From NCBI RefSeq assembly GCF_003236315.1, contig NZ_POTY01000003.1, positions 1-64,000 of the forward strand: 64,000 bases of DNA, in the 5' to 3' direction. The first letter of the stretch is position 1, and each line of letters begins with the position of its first letter. Positions 43,791 through 52,818 of this stretch are shown one piece after another. This DNA comes from Micromonospora craterilacus. GTDB taxonomy: Bacteria; Actinomycetota; Actinomycetes; Mycobacteriales; Micromonosporaceae. A model generated the notes under the pieces. The model saw nothing but the letters and a program-made list of their open reading frames with translations, did no database searches and was not told where the DNA came from. The translations under genes and the position numbers were made by a program.

Positions 43791-46700
43791 ATGACCGCAC
43801 CGAGCCGACGGCGCGGGCGCCGTCGCGCCGCGCTCGCGGCCGCGGGTGCCGCTCTGGCGACCCTGCTCGCCGCCGCCCCCGTCACCTCGGCCACGGCCGC
43901 ACCCGTCACCGCCGACGTCCCGCCGCAGGAACCCGGCGTCACCCTGCGCTCGTACGACATGGGCGTTCCGCTGTCGGCACTGTGCACCCTCAAGCCCGCC
44001 CAGACGCCGAACGTCGACAAGCTCATGCCGCAGATCAACTGGACCACCACCGACGAGTTCGGCCTGTCCGACCGATTCATCAGCCACGTCATCGCCAACC
44101 TCGCCGTGCCGACCGACGGCGCCTACACGTTCCGGCTCACCAGCGACGACGGGTCCCGGCTCACGATCGACAATCAGCTCGTCGTCGACCACGACGGCCT
44201 GCACGCCGAGACCTCCCGGGAGGGATCGGTGACCCTGAGCGCCGGCCTGCACCCGTTGTTCGTCGAGTACTTCGAGAACGGCGGTGACCAGGTGCTGCGG
44301 CTCGAGTGGCGGCCCCCCGGCGCCGACGGGTTCTCGCTCGTGCCAACCGCCGCGCTGAGCACGGACGCCGGCGTCGTACGCGTCACCGCCCCCGGGTGGA
44401 AGTACTGCGAGGGCGCGGCCGACTCGGCCGGCGACGGCCTGCCGCTCGACCGGGTGCATCCGGGCTACACCCTCACCGACCTGCGTCCCGAGGGGTTCCA
44501 GCCGCAGGTCACCGGCATGGCCTTCACGCCCGGCGGCGACCTGGTGCTCTCGACCTGGGGCGGCACCGACAACGCGACCGGCGAGGTCTACGTGGTCAAG
44601 AGCGTCACCGGCCGGACCACCCCTGGGCAGGTGACCTACCGCAAGTTCGCGGAAGGGCTGCGCGAGCCTCAGGGAGTGGCGGTGGTCGACGGCACGGTCT
44701 ACGTCACCCAGAAGCACGAGCTGACGGCCCTGCGCGACACCGACGGCGACGGCCGCGCGGACGACTACAAGACGGTGGCGACCTGGCCGTGGGGCGGCAA
44801 CTTCCACGAGTTCGCGTTCGGCCTGCTCTACCGCGACGGGTACTTCCACCTCAACCTCTCGGTGGCCATCAACTACGGCGGCGCCACCACCGTGCCCCAG
44901 CCCGCGCCGAACCGTGGCACCTCGATCAAGGTGCACGCCAAGACCGGCAAGATCACCTACGTCGCCGGGGGGCTACGCACCCCCAACGGGATCGGGTGGG
45001 GGCCGCGTGGCGAGGTCCTCGTCACGGACAACCAGGGCGGCTGGCTGCCCGCCTCCAAGCTGGTCGAAATCCAGGACGGCGCGTTCTACAACCACTACAC
45101 GACACCCACCGGCCCGTTCGACGACAAGCCGGTGACCCGGCCCATCGTCTGGATCCCGCAGAACGAGATCGGTAACTCGCCGTCCACACCGGTGCTGCTC
45201 AAGCAGGGCCCGTACGCGGGGCAGTTGGTCGTCGGCGACGTGACCTACGGCGGCCTGCAGCGCGTCTTCCTCGAGAAGATCGAAGGGCAGTACCAGGGTG
45301 CCGTGTTCCGGCACACGCAGGGCCTGGAGGCCGGCGTCAACGAGGTCACCCTCGGCCCCGACGGCGCGATCTATGTGGGTGGCCTGGGCGCCGGCGGCAA
45401 CTGGGGCCAGGAGGGCAAACTCACCTACGGCCTGCAGAAGCTCACGCCCAACGGCACCTCGGTCTTCGACGTCAAGCAGATGCGCGCCTCGCATGTCGGA
45501 TTCGAGCTGGAGTACACCAAGCCGCTGTCGGCCGAGACCGCACGGCAGCTCGCCGACGCGTACCAGGTGACGCAGTGGCGCTACGGCGCCACCAGCCAGT
45601 ACGGCGGGCCCAAGCTCGAACTGGAGACGCTCACGGTGAGCAAGGCCGAGCTGTCGGGCGACCGCCGCACCGTCAAGCTGAAGATCCCGGGCCTGAAGGA
45701 GAGCCGCGTGGTGCACGTACGCTCCCCGCGTCCGTTCTCATCCGCTGACGGCGAGGAGCTGTGGAACACTGAGGCCTGGTACACGCTCAACGAGATCCCG
45801 GGCCGAGTGGTGCAGCCGCAGACGTTCTTCGAGGCCGAGGAGGGCCGAACGACTGCTGTCGGCATGGCCACCGACCACGCCGGCTACTCCGGCGCCGGCT
45901 TCGCCGCCGGTTTCGCCTCGGACGGCTCGTCGACCCGCATCTCCGTCGAGGTTCGCGAGGCCGGCACGTACGACCTGGCGATGCGCTACAGCAACGGCCC
46001 GAACCCCTACTCGGGTGAGAAGCAGCTGAGCCTGTACGTCAACGGTGCACGGATCGAGCAGACGGTCTTCCCCTCCACGGTGACCTGGAAGGAGTGGGGC
46101 ACCGTCAGCACCACCGTGCGTCTGAACAAGGGCCGCAACCTGGTCGAGTACCGCAAGGAGGCCGCCGACTCCGGGCACGTCAACCTGGACGTGCTCGCCG
46201 TCCGGCCGCACGGCAAGCGGATCACGCTGTTCAACGGCGGTGACCTCACCGAGTGGCAACACACCGACGGACGCGAACCCGAGTGGGCGGTCGCCAACGG
46301 CGCCATGACGGTACGCAACGGGGACCTGCGCACCATGCAGGCCTTCGGCGACTTCCGCCTGCACGTCGAGTTCAACCTGCCGCTCTACCCGCCGGACGTG
46401 ACCGGCCAGGCACGGGCCAACAGCGGCGTGTACCTGCAGGACCGCTACGAGATCCAGGTACTGGACTCGTTCGGCGTCGACCCGCCGCAGACCAACGACG
46501 CCGCGGCCATCTACCAGCAGAAGGCCCCCGACGTGAACGCGGCGCGGCCGCCGCAGACCTGGCAGACCTACGACATCGTCTACCGGCAGGCCCGCTACGA
46601 CGCCGCCGGCAACAGGGTCGAGAAGCCGCGCGTCACCCTCGTCTGGAACGGCGTCACGGTGCACGACGACGTCGAGATCCAGGGCCCGACCGGCGGCAGC

Positions 46701-46796
46701 CGGCCCGAGGGTCCGGCGACGGGCGCGATCCGGCTACAGGACCACGGCGACCCGGTCCAGTACCGCAACATCTGGATCGAGCCGCTTGACCCGTAG
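43791..46796 (+). CDS. Secreted PA14/beta-propeller/CBM/DUF1080 protein
   Basis: A 1001-aa exported protein. The signal peptide has a twin-Arg-like RRRGRRRAAL start and ends near AxA at residue 37. Domains in order: PA14 (about 75-190, TFRLTSDDGSRLTIDNQLVV), a sorbosone-dehydrogenase-like six-blade propeller (about 225-660, GMAFTPGGDLVLSTWGG, RTPNGIGWGPRGEVLVTDNQ), a CBM6-like domain (about 680-800, FEAEEGRT) and a DUF1080/3-keto-disaccharide hydrolase-like domain (about 810-1000, ITLFNGGDLTEW). Such proteins act on extracellular glycans or their oxidised sugars. ATG 43791 has AGGAGGAACC. The gene stands alone between two terminators. Confidence 0.93.
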   Translation: MTAPSRRRGRRRAALAAAGAALATLLAAAPVTSATAAPVTADVPPQEPGVTLRSYDMGVPLSALCTLKPAQTPNVDKLMPQINWTTTDEFGLSDRFISHVIANLAVPTDGAYTFRLTSDDGSRLTIDNQLVVDHDGLHAETSREGSVTLSAGLHPLFVEYFENGGDQVLRLEWRPPGADGFSLVPTAALSTDAGVVRVTAPGWKYCEGAADSAGDGLPLDRVHPGYTLTDLRPEGFQPQVTGMAFTPGGDLVLSTWGGTDNATGEVYVVKSVTGRTTPGQVTYRKFAEGLREPQGVAVVDGTVYVTQKHELTALRDTDGDGRADDYKTVATWPWGGNFHEFAFGLLYRDGYFHLNLSVAINYGGATTVPQPAPNRGTSIKVHAKTGKITYVAGGLRTPNGIGWGPRGEVLVTDNQGGWLPASKLVEIQDGAFYNHYTTPTGPFDDKPVTRPIVWIPQNEIGNSPSTPVLLKQGPYAGQLVVGDVTYGGLQRVFLEKIEGQYQGAVFRHTQGLEAGVNEVTLGPDGAIYVGGLGAGGNWGQEGKLTYGLQKLTPNGTSVFDVKQMRASHVGFELEYTKPLSAETARQLADAYQVTQWRYGATSQYGGPKLELETLTVSKAELSGDRRTVKLKIPGLKESRVVHVRSPRPFSSADGEELWNTEAWYTLNEIPGRVVQPQTFFEAEEGRTTAVGMATDHAGYSGAGFAAGFASDGSSTRISVEVREAGTYDLAMRYSNGPNPYSGEKQLSLYVNGARIEQTVFPSTVTWKEWGTVSTTVRLNKGRNLVEYRKEAADSGHVNLDVLAVRPHGKRITLFNGGDLTEWQHTDGREPEWAVANGAMTVRNGDLRTMQAFGDFRLHVEFNLPLYPPDVTGQARANSGVYLQDRYEIQVLDSFGVDPPQTNDAAAIYQQKAPDVNAARPPQTWQTYDIVYRQARYDAAGNRVEKPRVTLVWNGVTVHDDVEIQGPTGGSRPEGPATGAIRLQDHGDPVQYRNIWIEPLDP

Positions 46797-46820
46797 TTTC
46801 GCCAGTGGCCAGCACGCGGA

Positions 46821-46851
46821 CGGCCGGGACCGGGTTCGCCCGGCCCGGCCG
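46821..46851. terminator. Bidirectional hairpin with TTCG loop
   Basis: CGGCCGGGACCGGG-TTCG-CCCGGCCCGGCCG, a GC-rich stem with one bulge and a TTCG tetraloop, between the convergent PA14 and Nudix genes. Likely terminator for both. Confidence 0.75.
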
Positions 46852-46883
46852 CCCGCATGGCGGCCGCCCCAGCGCCCGGCGCG

Positions 46884-47330
46884 TCACCAGCCCCGCAATG
46901 ACAACGAGTCGCCTCTCGCGATCGCCGCCAGCCCTTCCGCCACGTAGTCGGCGAGGTCCGACGGCAGCGCCGAAGCCTCCACCCAGCACAGCTCGCTGCA
47001 TTTGCCGGGCTCGGCGATGAACGGCTCGCCGCTCCAGCGCTCCACGGCGAAGAACAGGTGGAAGTACTCACGATCTCCGGGATGCTCCGGCGCGGAGTGC
47101 ATGAGCAGGGCAAGACGACAGCGCTGCGGATCAGCCTCGATCCCGAGTTCCTCCCGCAGTTCCCGCACGAGACCCGTGACGGCATCTTCACCGCCGTCGA
47201 GATGCCCGGCCGGCAGGCTGAGCTGACCGTCGCGGTAGCCGGTCGCCGAACGGCGGATAAGAAGTACCCTCCCCCGGTCCTGGAGAATGCCGTAGACGGC
47301 AGCGGCGACGCGAAAGGGTTCGGCGGGCAC
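46884..47330 (-). CDS. Nudix hydrolase
   Basis: A 148-aa Nudix protein. The Nudix box GHLDGGEDAVTGLVRELREE is complete apart from conservative changes (Gx5Ex7REUxEE: G..E..V.ELREELGI). It hydrolyses a nucleoside diphosphate derivative, and the substrate cannot be inferred. The N-terminus is FRVAAAVYGILQDRGRVLLI. It converges on the PA14 gene. Confidence 0.93.
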   Translation of the reverse strand: MPAEPFRVAAAVYGILQDRGRVLLIRRSATGYRDGQLSLPAGHLDGGEDAVTGLVRELREELGIEADPQRCRLALLMHSAPEHPGDREYFHLFFAVERWSGEPFIAEPGKCSELCWVEASALPSDLADYVAEGLAAIARGDSLSLRGW

Positions 47331-47469
47331 AGCCAGACCCTATGCCCGCCCGCATCGGCCCGCCGCACCCCGTCGACCACGGGTCCCAGCGCAACGTCGA
47401 CCGGTCGGCGGATACGGTGGGGCGGCGATCGGTGACACGCGGGGCAACCCGGGACGGGAGACGCTTGAA

Positions 47470-47799
47470 ATGATCTTCATCACCGCGAAGTTCCGGGTGC
47501 TGCCCGAGCACGCCGACCGGTGGCCGGAGATCGCCGCCGACTTCACCCGGGCCGCCCGCGCCGAGCCGGGGTGCCTGTGGTTCGACTGGTCCCGCAGCGT
47601 CGACGACCCGACGGAGTACGTGCTGGTCGAGGCGTTCCGCGACGGTGACGCCGGTGCGGCGCACGTGCAGTCCGAGCACTTCAAGCAGGCGCAGCAGAGT
47701 CTGCCGCCGCACCTCGCCGAGACGCCGCGCATCGTCAACTTCACGGTGCCGCAGGACGACTGGTCCGAACTCGGCGAGATGGCCGTCCCCGGCCGCTGA
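47470..47799 (+). CDS. ABM/YgiN-type monooxygenase-like protein
   Basis: A 109-aa protein with the ABM fold: MIFITAKFRVLPEHADRWPE, CLWFDWSRSVDDPTEYVLVE and FKQAQQSLPPHLAETPRI. Family members include YgiN quinol monooxygenase. ATG at 47470 is preceded by GGGAG. A single gene. Confidence 0.88.
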   Translation: MIFITAKFRVLPEHADRWPEIAADFTRAARAEPGCLWFDWSRSVDDPTEYVLVEAFRDGDAGAAHVQSEHFKQAQQSLPPHLAETPRIVNFTVPQDDWSELGEMAVPGR

Positions 47800-47856
47800 C
47801 CACTACCGGTACCAGGCCGGACGGGCGAGATCTGCTCGGCGCATCCACCCCGCTCG

Positions 47857-48189
47857 TTATGGTCGGATGTCCAGGGCCCCGATCAGGCCGTCGCGGATGG
47901 TGAAGCGGTGCCGCAGCCGGACCGGGCTGCCCGGGAAGGTGCCCGTGATCAGGGTGGTCACCACGAAGTTGCCGCCGGCCTCCTCCTCGACCTGCTCCGG
48001 TACGGCGTCGTAGGCGAACTCGGCGGCGGTCCGCTCGCGCCAGGCGCGGATCGCCGCCGGTCCCTCGTACGTCTGGTCCTCGTCGGCGACGATCGCGTTG
48101 TCGGCGAAACAGGCGACGAAGGCGTCGATGTCCGTTTCGCCGATCACCCGGTAGTAGCGGTCGATCACGTCGGGAACCGTGGCCGTCAT
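47857..48189 (-). CDS. SnoaL/NTF2-like protein
   Basis: A 110-aa alpha+beta-barrel protein: VIDRYYRVIGETDIDAFVAC, FADNAIVADEDQTYEGPAAI and the C-terminal RHRFTIRDGLIGALDI. It resembles SnoaL-like polyketide cyclase/NTF2 proteins of unknown substrate. ATG is preceded by GAGGAG. It is followed on the same strand by no further gene. Confidence 0.88.
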   Translation of the reverse strand: MTATVPDVIDRYYRVIGETDIDAFVACFADNAIVADEDQTYEGPAAIRAWRERTAAEFAYDAVPEQVEEEAGGNFVVTTLITGTFPGSPVRLRHRFTIRDGLIGALDIRP

Positions 48190-48274
48190 GTGCCATCTCC
48201 TCGATCGGGACGCACGGGCGCGTCGCGGGTCGTCGCGCCTGGGTTACCACGAATGCGCCCCGATAGGCATCTGC

Positions 48275-48706
48275 TCAGTCGAAGTCGGCCGGGCTGAACT
48301 CCCGCGGCTCCACCAGCACCAGCCAGTTGCCGGAGTTGTCGCGGGCCACGGCCTCCACCCCGTACGGGCGCTCCTCCGGCTCCTGGAGGAACTCGACCCC
48401 CTTGGCCCGCAGCTCGTCGTACGTCTTGCGGCAGTCGTCGACGCCCAGGCCGACGCCGAAGAGGCTGCCCTCGTCCTGCGCCCGGCGGAACATGCCGGCC
48501 ACCTCCGGCGACAGCGGCGGCCCCGGCACGGTCAGGTTCACCTGTAGTTCGGGCTGGCTGGGGTGCTTCACGGTGCACCACCGGTAGGAGCCGTCACCGA
48601 TGGTGACATCGGTGTGTTCGGCGAACCCGAGCACGTCGATGTAGAAGGCCTTGGCGGCGTCGATGTCCTTGACGAAGACGCTGGTGATGGAGACGTTGGT
48701 AATCAT
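48275..48706 (-). CDS. VOC/glyoxalase-fold protein
   Basis: A 143-aa protein with paired beta-alpha-beta-beta-beta modules: VFVKDIDAAKAFYIDVLGFA at the start and VDDCRKTYDELRAKGVEFLQ then RDNSGNWLVLVEP at the end. Function could be dioxygenase, isomerase or antibiotic binding. It is a separate single gene, not related to the VOC fusions beyond the fold. An AraC regulator gene lies just upstream on the same strand. Confidence 0.9.
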   Translation of the reverse strand: MITNVSITSVFVKDIDAAKAFYIDVLGFAEHTDVTIGDGSYRWCTVKHPSQPELQVNLTVPGPPLSPEVAGMFRRAQDEGSLFGVGLGVDDCRKTYDELRAKGVEFLQEPEERPYGVEAVARDNSGNWLVLVEPREFSPADFD

Positions 48707-48758
48707 GCGGCCAGGCTAGGCAGGGCCGGGGGCGTCCGGCTTCTCCTATCGTGCGACG

Positions 48759-49178
48759 TCACCCGCGCCGCTCGGCGAGCCCCCACATGAACACGAAGCA
48801 GCCCGGGATCCGCGGCGCCCCGGTGCTCGCCCAGCGGCGCTGGAACTCGCTGGGCGTCTCGCCGACGAGTTCGGAGAACCGGCTGCTGAAGGAGCCGAGG
48901 CTGGCGAACCCGACGGCGTGGCAGACCTCGGTCACCGTGAGGTTGGTGGCCCGCAGCAGGTCCTGGGCCCGTTCGATGCGCCGCTGGGACAGGTACGCCG
49001 CCGGCGACCGGCCGTACGTGGCGGTGAACAGCCGCTGGAAGTGGTGCTTGCTGATGCCGGCGACCGCCGCGACGGCCGCGAGATCCAGCGCCTCGGTGTA
49101 GTGGCGGTCCATGTGGTCGCGGGCCCGTCGCAGGTGCACCAAGAGGTCACCCGGGACCCGGAGGGGTGGAGGGCTCAT
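48759..49178 (-). CDS. Short AraC-type HTH regulator
   Basis: A 139-aa protein that is only the AraC DNA-binding domain (LAAVAAVAGISKHHFQRLFT, then VTEVCHAVGFASLGSFSSRF) plus a short tail (FVFMWGLAERRG). I chose ATG 49178 (MSPPPLRVPGD). It is 52 nt upstream of the VOC gene on the same strand and may control it. Confidence 0.9.
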   Translation of the reverse strand: MSPPPLRVPGDLLVHLRRARDHMDRHYTEALDLAAVAAVAGISKHHFQRLFTATYGRSPAAYLSQRRIERAQDLLRATNLTVTEVCHAVGFASLGSFSSRFSELVGETPSEFQRRWASTGAPRIPGCFVFMWGLAERRG

Positions 49179-49346
49179 CACCGTCGAGCCTAGGCACCAG
49201 ATCGACGCCGGACGCCGTAACACCCAGTATCCGTAACGGACGGGCCTGGTCGGGCGCTCTCTACCAGTGTAGACAGGATCCTGATCATGATGGCCGGGCC
49301 GGGCCTTTCCCGGGCGCCGTGGTCTGACTCAGAGGAAGGGGGCCTG

Positions 49347-50576
49347 GTGCGGGTCGAACTGCAACGCATCGTCGATGCCGTCGCCGCCCATGCCGGCCGT
49401 CCCGCCCTGATCGAGGACCGACGGCAACGCGTCGTCGTCTACAGCGAACAGACCGGCACGGTGGACGAGGTCCGCCGGGCCTCGATCCTGCGCCGGCAGA
49501 CCGTCCCCGAGGTGATCGCCTGGCTCCGCGACTTCGGCATCGCCGACGCCCGGGCGGCGGTGCGTACGCCGGCCTGCCCGGAGCTGGACCTGCTGCCCCG
49601 GCTGTGCGTGCCGGTGCGCCACCACGACCTGCTGCTCGGGTTCGTCTGGTTCATCGATCCCGACGGCACCATGGCCGACGTCGACCTGGCGGCGACCGGG
49701 CTGCTCAAGGAGCTGTCCCTGGCCCTGTACCGGGAGAACCTGCTCGGCGAACTGGCCGCGCAGAGCGAGGCCGAGGCGGCGTGGACGCTGCTCGCCGACA
49801 GCCCGGACACCCGCGACCAGGCGGTCCGGGCGCTGCTGGAGGCGGGGATGATCGCCGCCGACGGGCCGCGGATCGCGCTCGTCGCCCGGCTCGTCGCGCC
49901 CCGGCAGCGGCAGCCGGACGAGCGGGCCCGGATCGCGCTGGAGCAGTCGCTGGTGGCGGCCCGACGGCGGGCCGGCACCCGGGAGGCGCTGCACCTGGTC
50001 CGGCACGACCACGGGGTGCTGCTGCTGCCCGCCGAACCGTCGGCCGGCCGGCCCACCCCGGAGGTCGCCGCCCGGCATCTCGACGACGACCTGCAACACG
50101 TCACCCGCAGCCTCGGCTCGGTGGAACGGACCGTGGTCGGGGTCGGCCGGACCAGGCCACGCCTGGCCGACGTCGTCGAGTCGTACGGCGAGGCGCTGCA
50201 CGCCGCGCGGATCGGCGCGCAACTGCCGACGCTGGGCCGGGTGGTGCTCTGGTCCGGCCTGGGCATCTACCGCGTGCTGGCCCGGCTCGGCGAGCAGCAG
50301 CTCACGGTGGCCGACGTCCACCCGGGGCTGGCGCGGCTGCTGCCCGTACCGGGTAACCAGGCGCTGCTGGCGACGCTGGAACGGTACCTGGACCTGGCGG
50401 GCAACGCCCACGCCACCGCGGCCGAGCTGCGGCTGCACCGCACCACGCTCTACTACCGCCTGCAACGCATCGAGGAACTCGCCGGCACCGACCTCAAGGA
50501 CGGCGCCGAGCGGCTCTGCCTGCACCTGGCGTTGAAGCTGGCCCGGTTGACCGGCCATCACCGACCGGAGGGGTGA
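49347..50576 (+). CDS. PucR/CdaR-type regulator
   Basis: A 409-aa regulator. The N-terminal half looks like a sensor region (RRQTVPEVIAWLRDFGIADA, VPVRHHDLLLGFVWFID), and the C-terminal PucR HTH ends LDLAGNAHATAAELRLHRTT and YYRLQRIEELAGTDL. GTG 49347 is chosen because GAGGAAGGGG precedes it. It lies directly before the carbohydrate ABC operon on the same strand (128-nt gap), so it may regulate that operon. Confidence 0.93.
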   Translation: MRVELQRIVDAVAAHAGRPALIEDRRQRVVVYSEQTGTVDEVRRASILRRQTVPEVIAWLRDFGIADARAAVRTPACPELDLLPRLCVPVRHHDLLLGFVWFIDPDGTMADVDLAATGLLKELSLALYRENLLGELAAQSEAEAAWTLLADSPDTRDQAVRALLEAGMIAADGPRIALVARLVAPRQRQPDERARIALEQSLVAARRRAGTREALHLVRHDHGVLLLPAEPSAGRPTPEVAARHLDDDLQHVTRSLGSVERTVVGVGRTRPRLADVVESYGEALHAARIGAQLPTLGRVVLWSGLGIYRVLARLGEQQLTVADVHPGLARLLPVPGNQALLATLERYLDLAGNAHATAAELRLHRTTLYYRLQRIEELAGTDLKDGAERLCLHLALKLARLTGHHRPEG

Positions 50577-50704
50577 CCGGCTCCGACAGGCGTAGCAGAC
50601 CGGAACGAAGATCTTCGACAGGTGCCCGATGACCGGGCGGTACGGCGGTCCATAGGTTCGGCGGGGCCCGAGCATTCGGGCCGTCACCGGATTGGGGGTA
50701 GTGC

Positions 50705-51538
50705 GTGGTCGGGCGCTGGCTCGGGCGGTACGTCCTGCCCGCCCTCGTCGCGGCGCTCTTCGTCGCCCCGCTGTGGTTCATGGTGGTCGGCTCGCTGCGG
50801 CCGACCGGTTCCCCGCCGCCCCGCACGCTGGAGCTGTGGCCGGCGGAACCCACCACGGCCGCGTACGCCCGCCTGCCGGAGCTGGTCCCGCTGTTCCGCT
50901 ATCTGGCGAACTCCGCGCTGGTGGTGGCGCTGGCCGTGCCGCTGACCGTGCTGGTCGCCTCGCTGACCGGGTTCGGGCTGCGGCTGTTGTCCCGGCCCGC
51001 ACGGCGGCGCGCACTGATCGGGCTGCTGGTGCTGCTGCTGGTGCCGGTCACCGCCGTGTGGGCGACCCGGTTCGAGGTGTTCCGGCTGGCCGGGGTCGTC
51101 GACACGTACCTGCCGCTGCTGGCACCGGCGGCCCTCGCTGTCAGCCCGTTCCTGGTCCTGCTGTACGCGTGGAGCTTCGGCGGCGTGCCGGACAGCCAGT
51201 TGCAGGCGGCCCGGCTGGAGGGTGCCGGATGGCTCACCATCTGGCGGCGGCTGGCGCTGCCGCAGGTCAAGCCGGCGACGCTCGCGGTCGCGGTGCTGGC
51301 CTTCACCTTCCACTGGGCCAACTTCATCGACCCGCTGCTCTACCTGACCAGCGGTGACCGTTACACCTGGCCCCTCGGGCTCCGCTTCCTCCTGCTGCTC
51401 AACCCGACCGACTGGCCGCTGCTGATGGCCGGCAGCGTGGTCGCCACCGCGCCGTGCGTGCTGGTGTTCCTGCTGGCCCAGCGGGTCCTGCTGGCCGACG
51501 ACCCGTTGGCGGCGCTTCGATCGAAAGGACGACCATGA
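50705..51538 (+). CDS. Carbohydrate ABC transporter permease (MalG-like)
   Basis: A 277-aa inner-membrane permease with six hydrophobic segments beginning VLPALVAALFVAPLWFMVVG. The EAA loop reads EGAGWLTIWRRLALPQVKPA. GTG 50705 has no strong Shine-Dalgarno. First of five genes linked by ATGA/GTGA overlaps (permease, binding protein, ATPase, permease, lipoprotein). Confidence 0.92.
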   Translation: MVGRWLGRYVLPALVAALFVAPLWFMVVGSLRPTGSPPPRTLELWPAEPTTAAYARLPELVPLFRYLANSALVVALAVPLTVLVASLTGFGLRLLSRPARRRALIGLLVLLLVPVTAVWATRFEVFRLAGVVDTYLPLLAPAALAVSPFLVLLYAWSFGGVPDSQLQAARLEGAGWLTIWRRLALPQVKPATLAVAVLAFTFHWANFIDPLLYLTSGDRYTWPLGLRFLLLLNPTDWPLLMAGSVVATAPCVLVFLLAQRVLLADDPLAALRSKGRP

Positions 51539-52818
51539 CCCCGACCTGGCGGCGCGCCTGCGCGGCCCTGCTCACCGTCGCACTCGCCACCGCCGGTTGC
51601 ACCTCCGGTGACGGGAAGGCGGACCGACCCGGCATCACGGTGGTGCTGTTCGGCGACGCCGAGGAGGTCGCGGGCTACCGCAGCCTGGTCGACGGCTTCA
51701 CCGACGCCAACCCGGACATGGATGTCACCCTGTCCCCGGTGGCCACCCAGGACGAGCTGATGGCGCGGCTCACCACCTCGTTCGCCGGGGGCCAACCGCC
51801 GGACGTGTTCCTGATGAACTACCGCCGGTACGGGCAGTTCGCCGGGCAGGGCGCGATCGAGCCGGCGCAGTCGTACCTGGACGCCAGCAGCGCGATCAAG
51901 GAAAGCGACTTCAGCCCGCGCGCGTTGGACGCGTTCCGGTTCGACGGTCAGAAACTGACCTGCCTGCCGCAGAACCTGTCCTCGCTGGTCGTCTACTACA
52001 ACGCCGACCTGTTCCAGGCCGCCGGCGTCGCCACGCCGGCACCCGGCTGGTCCTGGGACGACTTCCTGGCCGCCGGGAAGGCGCTGACCGGCGACGGCCG
52101 GTACGGGATCGGCGTGGAGGCGTCCATCGCCCGGCTCGCGCCGTTCGTCTGGTCCAACCGTGGTGAGCTGGTCGACGACGAGAACCGGCCGACCACGCTG
52201 ACCCTGCGCGCGGACCCGGCCGCCCGCGAGGCCGTCGACTGGTTCCTCGACCTGCAACTGCGCCACCGGGTCGTGCCGCCGGACGCGGAGGAGCAGAGCG
52301 AGTCGAGCGAGGCCCGCTTCCTGCGCGGCACCCTCGGCATGTACCTGAGCAGCCGGGTCGCCGTGCCCACCCTGCGGACCATCACCGGGTTCACCTGGGA
52401 CGTCGCGTCGCTGCCGGTCGCACCGGGCGGGGTGCCGGCGTCGATCCTGCACAGCGACGCGTACTGCATGAGCGCCGGTCTGCCCGACCACCGGCCGGCG
52501 TGGCGGTTCATCGAGTACGCGATGGGTGCCAGCGGGCAGCAGACGCTCGCCGAGTCGGGCCGGACCGTCCCGTCCCGGCTGGACGTGGCCGGCTCGCCGG
52601 CGTTCCTGGACCCGGCCAAGCCGCCGCGCTCGTCGCAGGTCTTCCTCGACGCCGAACCGCACCTGCGCGCCACCCCACGCACCGCCACCTGGGCCCGGGT
52701 CGAGAAGGAGGCGAACAAGCTGCTGGAGGAGGTGTTCTACGGCCGGGTCGACCGGGAGGAGGGACTGCGCCAGCTGGAGGAGACCGTCCGTCCACTGTTT
52801 ACGCCGGCGGGCAAGTGA
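51535..52818 (+). CDS. Extracellular sugar-binding lipoprotein
   Basis: A 427-aa solute-binding protein. The signal (CAALLTVALATAGC) ends in a lipobox Cys near residue 22. Family 1 binding-protein features are EEVAGYRSLVDGFTDANPDM and the hinge block QNLSSLVVYYNADLFQAAGV. It starts in an ATGA overlap with the permease. The sugar is unknown. Confidence 0.93.
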   Translation: MTPTWRRACAALLTVALATAGCTSGDGKADRPGITVVLFGDAEEVAGYRSLVDGFTDANPDMDVTLSPVATQDELMARLTTSFAGGQPPDVFLMNYRRYGQFAGQGAIEPAQSYLDASSAIKESDFSPRALDAFRFDGQKLTCLPQNLSSLVVYYNADLFQAAGVATPAPGWSWDDFLAAGKALTGDGRYGIGVEASIARLAPFVWSNRGELVDDENRPTTLTLRADPAAREAVDWFLDLQLRHRVVPPDAEEQSESSEARFLRGTLGMYLSSRVAVPTLRTITGFTWDVASLPVAPGGVPASILHSDAYCMSAGLPDHRPAWRFIEYAMGASGQQTLAESGRTVPSRLDVAGSPAFLDPAKPPRSSQVFLDAEPHLRATPRTATWARVEKEANKLLEEVFYGRVDREEGLRQLEETVRPLFTPAGK

